In this document: positions 61,286 to 64,000 of the stretch, piece by piece
How the letters are laid out: each line of letters opens with the position of its first letter
Position numbering within the stretch: the stretch's first letter is position 1
Made by a program: the position numbers and the translations under genes
Notes under the pieces: generated by a model
What the model saw: the letters and a program-made list of their open reading frames with translations, nothing else
What the model was told of the DNA's origin: nothing
Databases searched by the model: none
Source: Eutrophocola sp965662685
Lineage (GTDB): Bacteria; Pseudomonadota; Gammaproteobacteria; Pseudomonadales; Pseudohongiellaceae
Assembly (NCBI GenBank): GCA_965662685.1
Contig: CBFIIQ010000004.1
Coordinates: forward strand, 1-64,000
Direction of reading: 5' to 3'
DNA length: 64,000 bases

Positions 61286-62188
61286 TCAATCAAAGAAGCT
61301 GCTTTGCTCAGGTAATTGATAGGGTCTTACTTCAACGAGAATACCTATATCGGGATGATCGAGATAATGCAGTTCATTGCTGATCATAGCCCGCGTCTGT
61401 TCCATATAAGCAACGTCAGTAACCAAGTATTGGTTTTCAAAATCGGGATTTATGACGTTCTCATCCAGAGTTGCGCCAACAGGAAGAGGGGGCAACTCCC
61501 GTTGCGGATTGCCCGCAGGTAATTCTGCGCTACCTACAAATGAAGCGAGCCAGAGTCTTGCCTCGACGTCGACACGATTTACGTTATAGCTGAATCGTAA
61601 ACTGCCCTCAAGTTCATGATGCAAGCCATATTGCTGTCCGCCCTGTACCAAAATTCCTGTGCTTTGAACGCGATTCAGCACTGGCTGTCGCCATACTGCA
61701 TGAAACAGCAGACGGTGAACGGGAGACTGATTGATTTTTTCGTTGTAGCTCAAAAATCTGGCGGACTCATTACCAAGTGCTATGAATGGGTCCCGATTAA
61801 AATCAGTAATACGGAATTCTCCATTAGGCGAATGATTTTTCGGTCCAATAAACTCTGGCGAGACGGCTTCTTCTGCCGACAAAGGTTGTTGAACGCCAAT
61901 CAATGCATCGGATAGGACAAATGCCAACTCATTGTCGGGAAAGGGTATTTGGTAAATTTTGCTAGCAGGAACCAGCGCTCTTGCTGGCTCGAAATAGCTC
62001 AGCGATATTTTATCTGGAATGACAAGTTCGTTATTCTCGTCGGAGTTTTCGTTGCTAAAAATACTGACTTCGACCTCATACCAGCGGTTTCCGTCATAAC
62101 TAAAGGTTTGTGCCATGGCAGAAGACGTAGCAGCAAGAGCACATGCTGCGGTAAAAGGTATGAAGATGGCAAGAGTGCGAAAAGACAT
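61286..62188 (-). CDS. csiV: CsiV family exported protein
   Basis: This 300-residue protein has a signal peptide cleaved after AMAQ (about residue 27) and a periplasmic part that begins GNRWYEVEVSIFSNEN, the CsiV signature. In Vibrio cholerae CsiV senses D-amino acids with CspA-type partners through the tripartite peptidoglycan amidase-lytic enzyme system; in pseudomonads the family gene regularly follows mfd. Here it starts four bases after the mfd stop, in the same order. Conserved aromatic strands (FSYNVNRVDVEARLWLASF) suggest a beta-rich fold. Its precise role here is unknown. Confidence 0.85.
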   Translation of the reverse strand: MSFRTLAIFIPFTAACALAATSSAMAQTFSYDGNRWYEVEVSIFSNENSDENNELVIPDKISLSYFEPARALVPASKIYQIPFPDNELAFVLSDALIGVQQPLSAEEAVSPEFIGPKNHSPNGEFRITDFNRDPFIALGNESARFLSYNEKINQSPVHRLLFHAVWRQPVLNRVQSTGILVQGGQQYGLHHELEGSLRFSYNVNRVDVEARLWLASFVGSAELPAGNPQRELPPLPVGATLDENVINPDFENQYLVTDVAYMEQTRAMISNELHYLDHPDIGILVEVRPYQLPEQSSFFD

Positions 62189-62192
62189 GAAC

Positions 62193-64000
62193 TCAGGCTA
62201 CCTTAAGTGATTCGGGAGATAAAGTATTCAGCAGTTGTTTTACAAACTCGATGCGATCACGGGCGTCATCCAGGTCATGTCTGAATTTTAACTCTGTTGC
62301 GCCGCTGAGCGAATAAACGCGGGAGTTATCCTGGACCATTTTAACGATGGAGTAAGGGTCAACCACCGTATCGTTATTGAATATAACCTTGCCAAAGCGG
62401 GCATTGGCTTCAATCTTTTGTATGCCAAGAGATTCGGCATACAGTTTGAGCAGGGTGACTTCAAACAGTAGTTTGCCGGCTTCTGGTAACAGCCCAAAGC
62501 GATCAATCATTTCAATTTTCAAGCCATCAAGCTCGCGTTTATCTCCGGCATTGGCAATGCGTTTATACATCATTAAGCGTATATGCACATCCGGCAAGTA
62601 TTGCTCGGGAATAAGAGCTGGTATGTGGAGATTGATTTCTACACTGGTCTGAATAGGTCGGTTCAGGTCAGGGACCTTGCCTTGCCTCATCAGCTTCACG
62701 GTATGTTCAAGCATCTCACTATAGAGCGAAAAGCCGATGGTCTGGATATGACCACTTTGCTCATCGCCCAGCAGTTCTCCAGCACCACGTATCTCCAGAT
62801 CATGACTTGCCAGAACGAAACCGGCTCCCAGGGTATCTGCAGAACCAATGGCATCAAGACGTTTTAACGCATCGGCACTCATGGATTTTGCATGCGGCGT
62901 CAGGAGATAGGCATATGCCTGGTGATGGGAGCGGCCAACCCTGCCACGTAACTGGTGTAACTGCGCCAGCCCAAATTTGTCAGCACGCTCTACAATGATG
63001 GTATTGGCTGTCGGGATATCAATGCCTGTTTCTATGATGGTTGAGCAAACCAGTACGTTGTAGCGACGGTGATAAAAATCCGACATCACTTTTTCCAGAC
63101 GGCTTTCCCTCAATTGCCCATGACCTACACAGACACTCGCTTCAGGTAGCAAGGTGCGAATATCATCTGCCGTTTTCTCAATAGTTTTAACCTCATTGTG
63201 CAGATAAAAAACCTGCCCCCCACGTAATAGTTCTCGCTGAATAGCTTCCTTGAGAAGCGCATCAGATGACTCCCGGACAAAAGTTTTCACTGATAGTCTT
63301 CTTGCCGGCGGTGTCGCAATAATAGAAAGGTCCCTGATACCTGACATAGCCATGTTCAGCGTTCGGGGAATGGGGGTCGCTGTTAAGGTAAGAATATCCA
63401 CATTGGCGCGCAGGGATTTCAGCTTTTCTTTTTGACGCACGCCAAATCGATGCTCTTCATCAATAATCAGCAGGCCAAGGTTTTTGTATTTGACGTCTGC
63501 CTGTAATAGCTTATGCGTGCCTATCACTATATCGATTGTGCCAGCCTCAAGCTCCTTCAGGTTTTCACCATGTTTTTTACTACTGACAAAACGTGACATC
63601 AAGCCAATGTTAATTGGCCAGTCTGCAAAGCGATCTTTGAAATTATCATAGTGTTGCTGGGCGAGCAGGGTCGTTGGTACCAGGATCACTACCTGGGTAT
63701 TGTTGCTCACAGCAATGAAAGCGGCACGGATTGCTACTTCGGTTTTTCCAAAGCCGACGTCACCGCAGACAAGACGATCCATCGCTTTTTCACTTTGTAA
63801 ATCAGCAACCACCGCATCAATTGTATCCTTCTGGTCTTCGGTTTCTTCAAAAGCAAAACCATTGGCAAAAACCCGATAATCGTCTTCCGGCAGTTTAAAT
63901 TTAGTGCCTTTTTGCGCCTCTCTGCGCGCATAGACGTCGAGCAATTCTGCTGCGACATCAATTACTTTTTCAGCTGCTTTGCGCTTGGCTTTTTCCCACT
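62193..64000 (-). CDS. mfd: Transcription-repair coupling factor Mfd, C-terminal part (5' end outside window)
   Basis: The frame is open to the window edge on the minus strand (WEKAKRKAAEKVIDVAAELLD), so the gene begins beyond 64000 and only about 601 C-terminal residues are shown. Mfd removes stalled RNA polymerase and recruits UvrA to the lesion. Visible: the end of the RNA polymerase-interacting region, the helicase motor with Walker A GDVGFGKTEV and the DEEH box LIIDEEHRFGV, RecG-like TRG motif region, and the C-terminal D7 domain (about the last 130 residues). The csiV gene follows four bases after the stop. Confidence 0.95.
   Translation of the reverse strand, partial: WEKAKRKAAEKVIDVAAELLDVYARREAQKGTKFKLPEDDYRVFANGFAFEETEDQKDTIDAVVADLQSEKAMDRLVCGDVGFGKTEVAIRAAFIAVSNNTQVVILVPTTLLAQQHYDNFKDRFADWPINIGLMSRFVSSKKHGENLKELEAGTIDIVIGTHKLLQADVKYKNLGLLIIDEEHRFGVRQKEKLKSLRANVDILTLTATPIPRTLNMAMSGIRDLSIIATPPARRLSVKTFVRESSDALLKEAIQRELLRGGQVFYLHNEVKTIEKTADDIRTLLPEASVCVGHGQLRESRLEKVMSDFYHRRYNVLVCSTIIETGIDIPTANTIIVERADKFGLAQLHQLRGRVGRSHHQAYAYLLTPHAKSMSADALKRLDAIGSADTLGAGFVLASHDLEIRGAGELLGDEQSGHIQTIGFSLYSEMLEHTVKLMRQGKVPDLNRPIQTSVEINLHIPALIPEQYLPDVHIRLMMYKRIANAGDKRELDGLKIEMIDRFGLLPEAGKLLFEVTLLKLYAESLGIQKIEANARFGKVIFNNDTVVDPYSIVKMVQDNSRVYSLSGATELKFRHDLDDARDRIEFVKQLLNTLSPESLKVA

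Overview
The window is a 64 kb piece of chromosome from a gammaproteobacterium, most likely a marine or otherwise free-living relative of the Pseudomonadales/Cellvibrionales/Oceanospirillales. This rests on gene content and order: smc-zipA-ligA, tig-clpP-clpX-lon-hupB-ppiD, gloB-yafS-rnhA-dnaQ, mfd-csiV, a cysI-type sulfite reductase with a DUF934 partner, and a methylthioinosine phosphorylase of the Pseudomonas type. G+C is moderate. Coding density is high. No tRNA, rRNA, insertion sequence, prophage or CRISPR array is visible.

Layout. 1-1.6 kb: the end of an envelope polysaccharide locus (glycosyltransferase, WecA-type initiating transferase). 1.9-10.4 kb: chromosome segregation and division (smc, zipA, ligA), a lytic-transglycosylase lipoprotein and a DjlA-like co-chaperone that appears to start at CTG. 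10.4-14.8 kb: a cation efflux protein and a large M16C metallopeptidase. 15.1-21.8 kb: a catabolic block with a periplasmic PQQ-type dehydrogenase, two-subunit hydroquinone dioxygenase, 4-hydroxymuconic semialdehyde dehydrogenase, a sulfotransferase-like protein and a TauE/SafE-type transporter. 21.8-29.2 kb: housekeeping genes (ylqF, bolA, bax, a polysaccharide deacetylase, ttcA, tusA, pdxB, alaA, msrB). 29.2-36.4 kb: a cluster of poorly characterised envelope genes: a TPR/outer-membrane-barrel protein, a second barrel protein, a membrane-anchored protein with GGTG repeats, a DUF6502 protein and an RND exporter. 36.4-37.5 kb: a 1.1 kb non-coding stretch with a microsatellite and an inverted repeat. 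37.5-46.4 kb: the protein quality-control cluster. 46.6-51.7 kb: an oligopeptide ABC importer with a fused double ATPase. 51.7-64 kb: gloB, yafS-like, rnhA, dnaQ, an ion transporter, sohB, DUF934/cysI, nfuA, mtnP-like, csiV and the start-truncated mfd.

How genes work together. The dioxygenase and aldehyde dehydrogenase would carry out hydroquinone -> 4-hydroxymuconic semialdehyde -> maleylacetate. The maleylacetate reductase that must follow is not in this window. The sulfotransferase-like gene and the transporter follow with gaps of only 4-11 bp, so they look co-transcribed with the dehydrogenase and may link this aromatic pathway to sulfated or sulfonated compounds (inference). The best candidate for an undescribed system is the 29.2-36.4 kb envelope cluster. 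Its members have clear export, barrel or membrane features but no assigned function, and a nested inverted repeat lies between its two divergent barrel genes.
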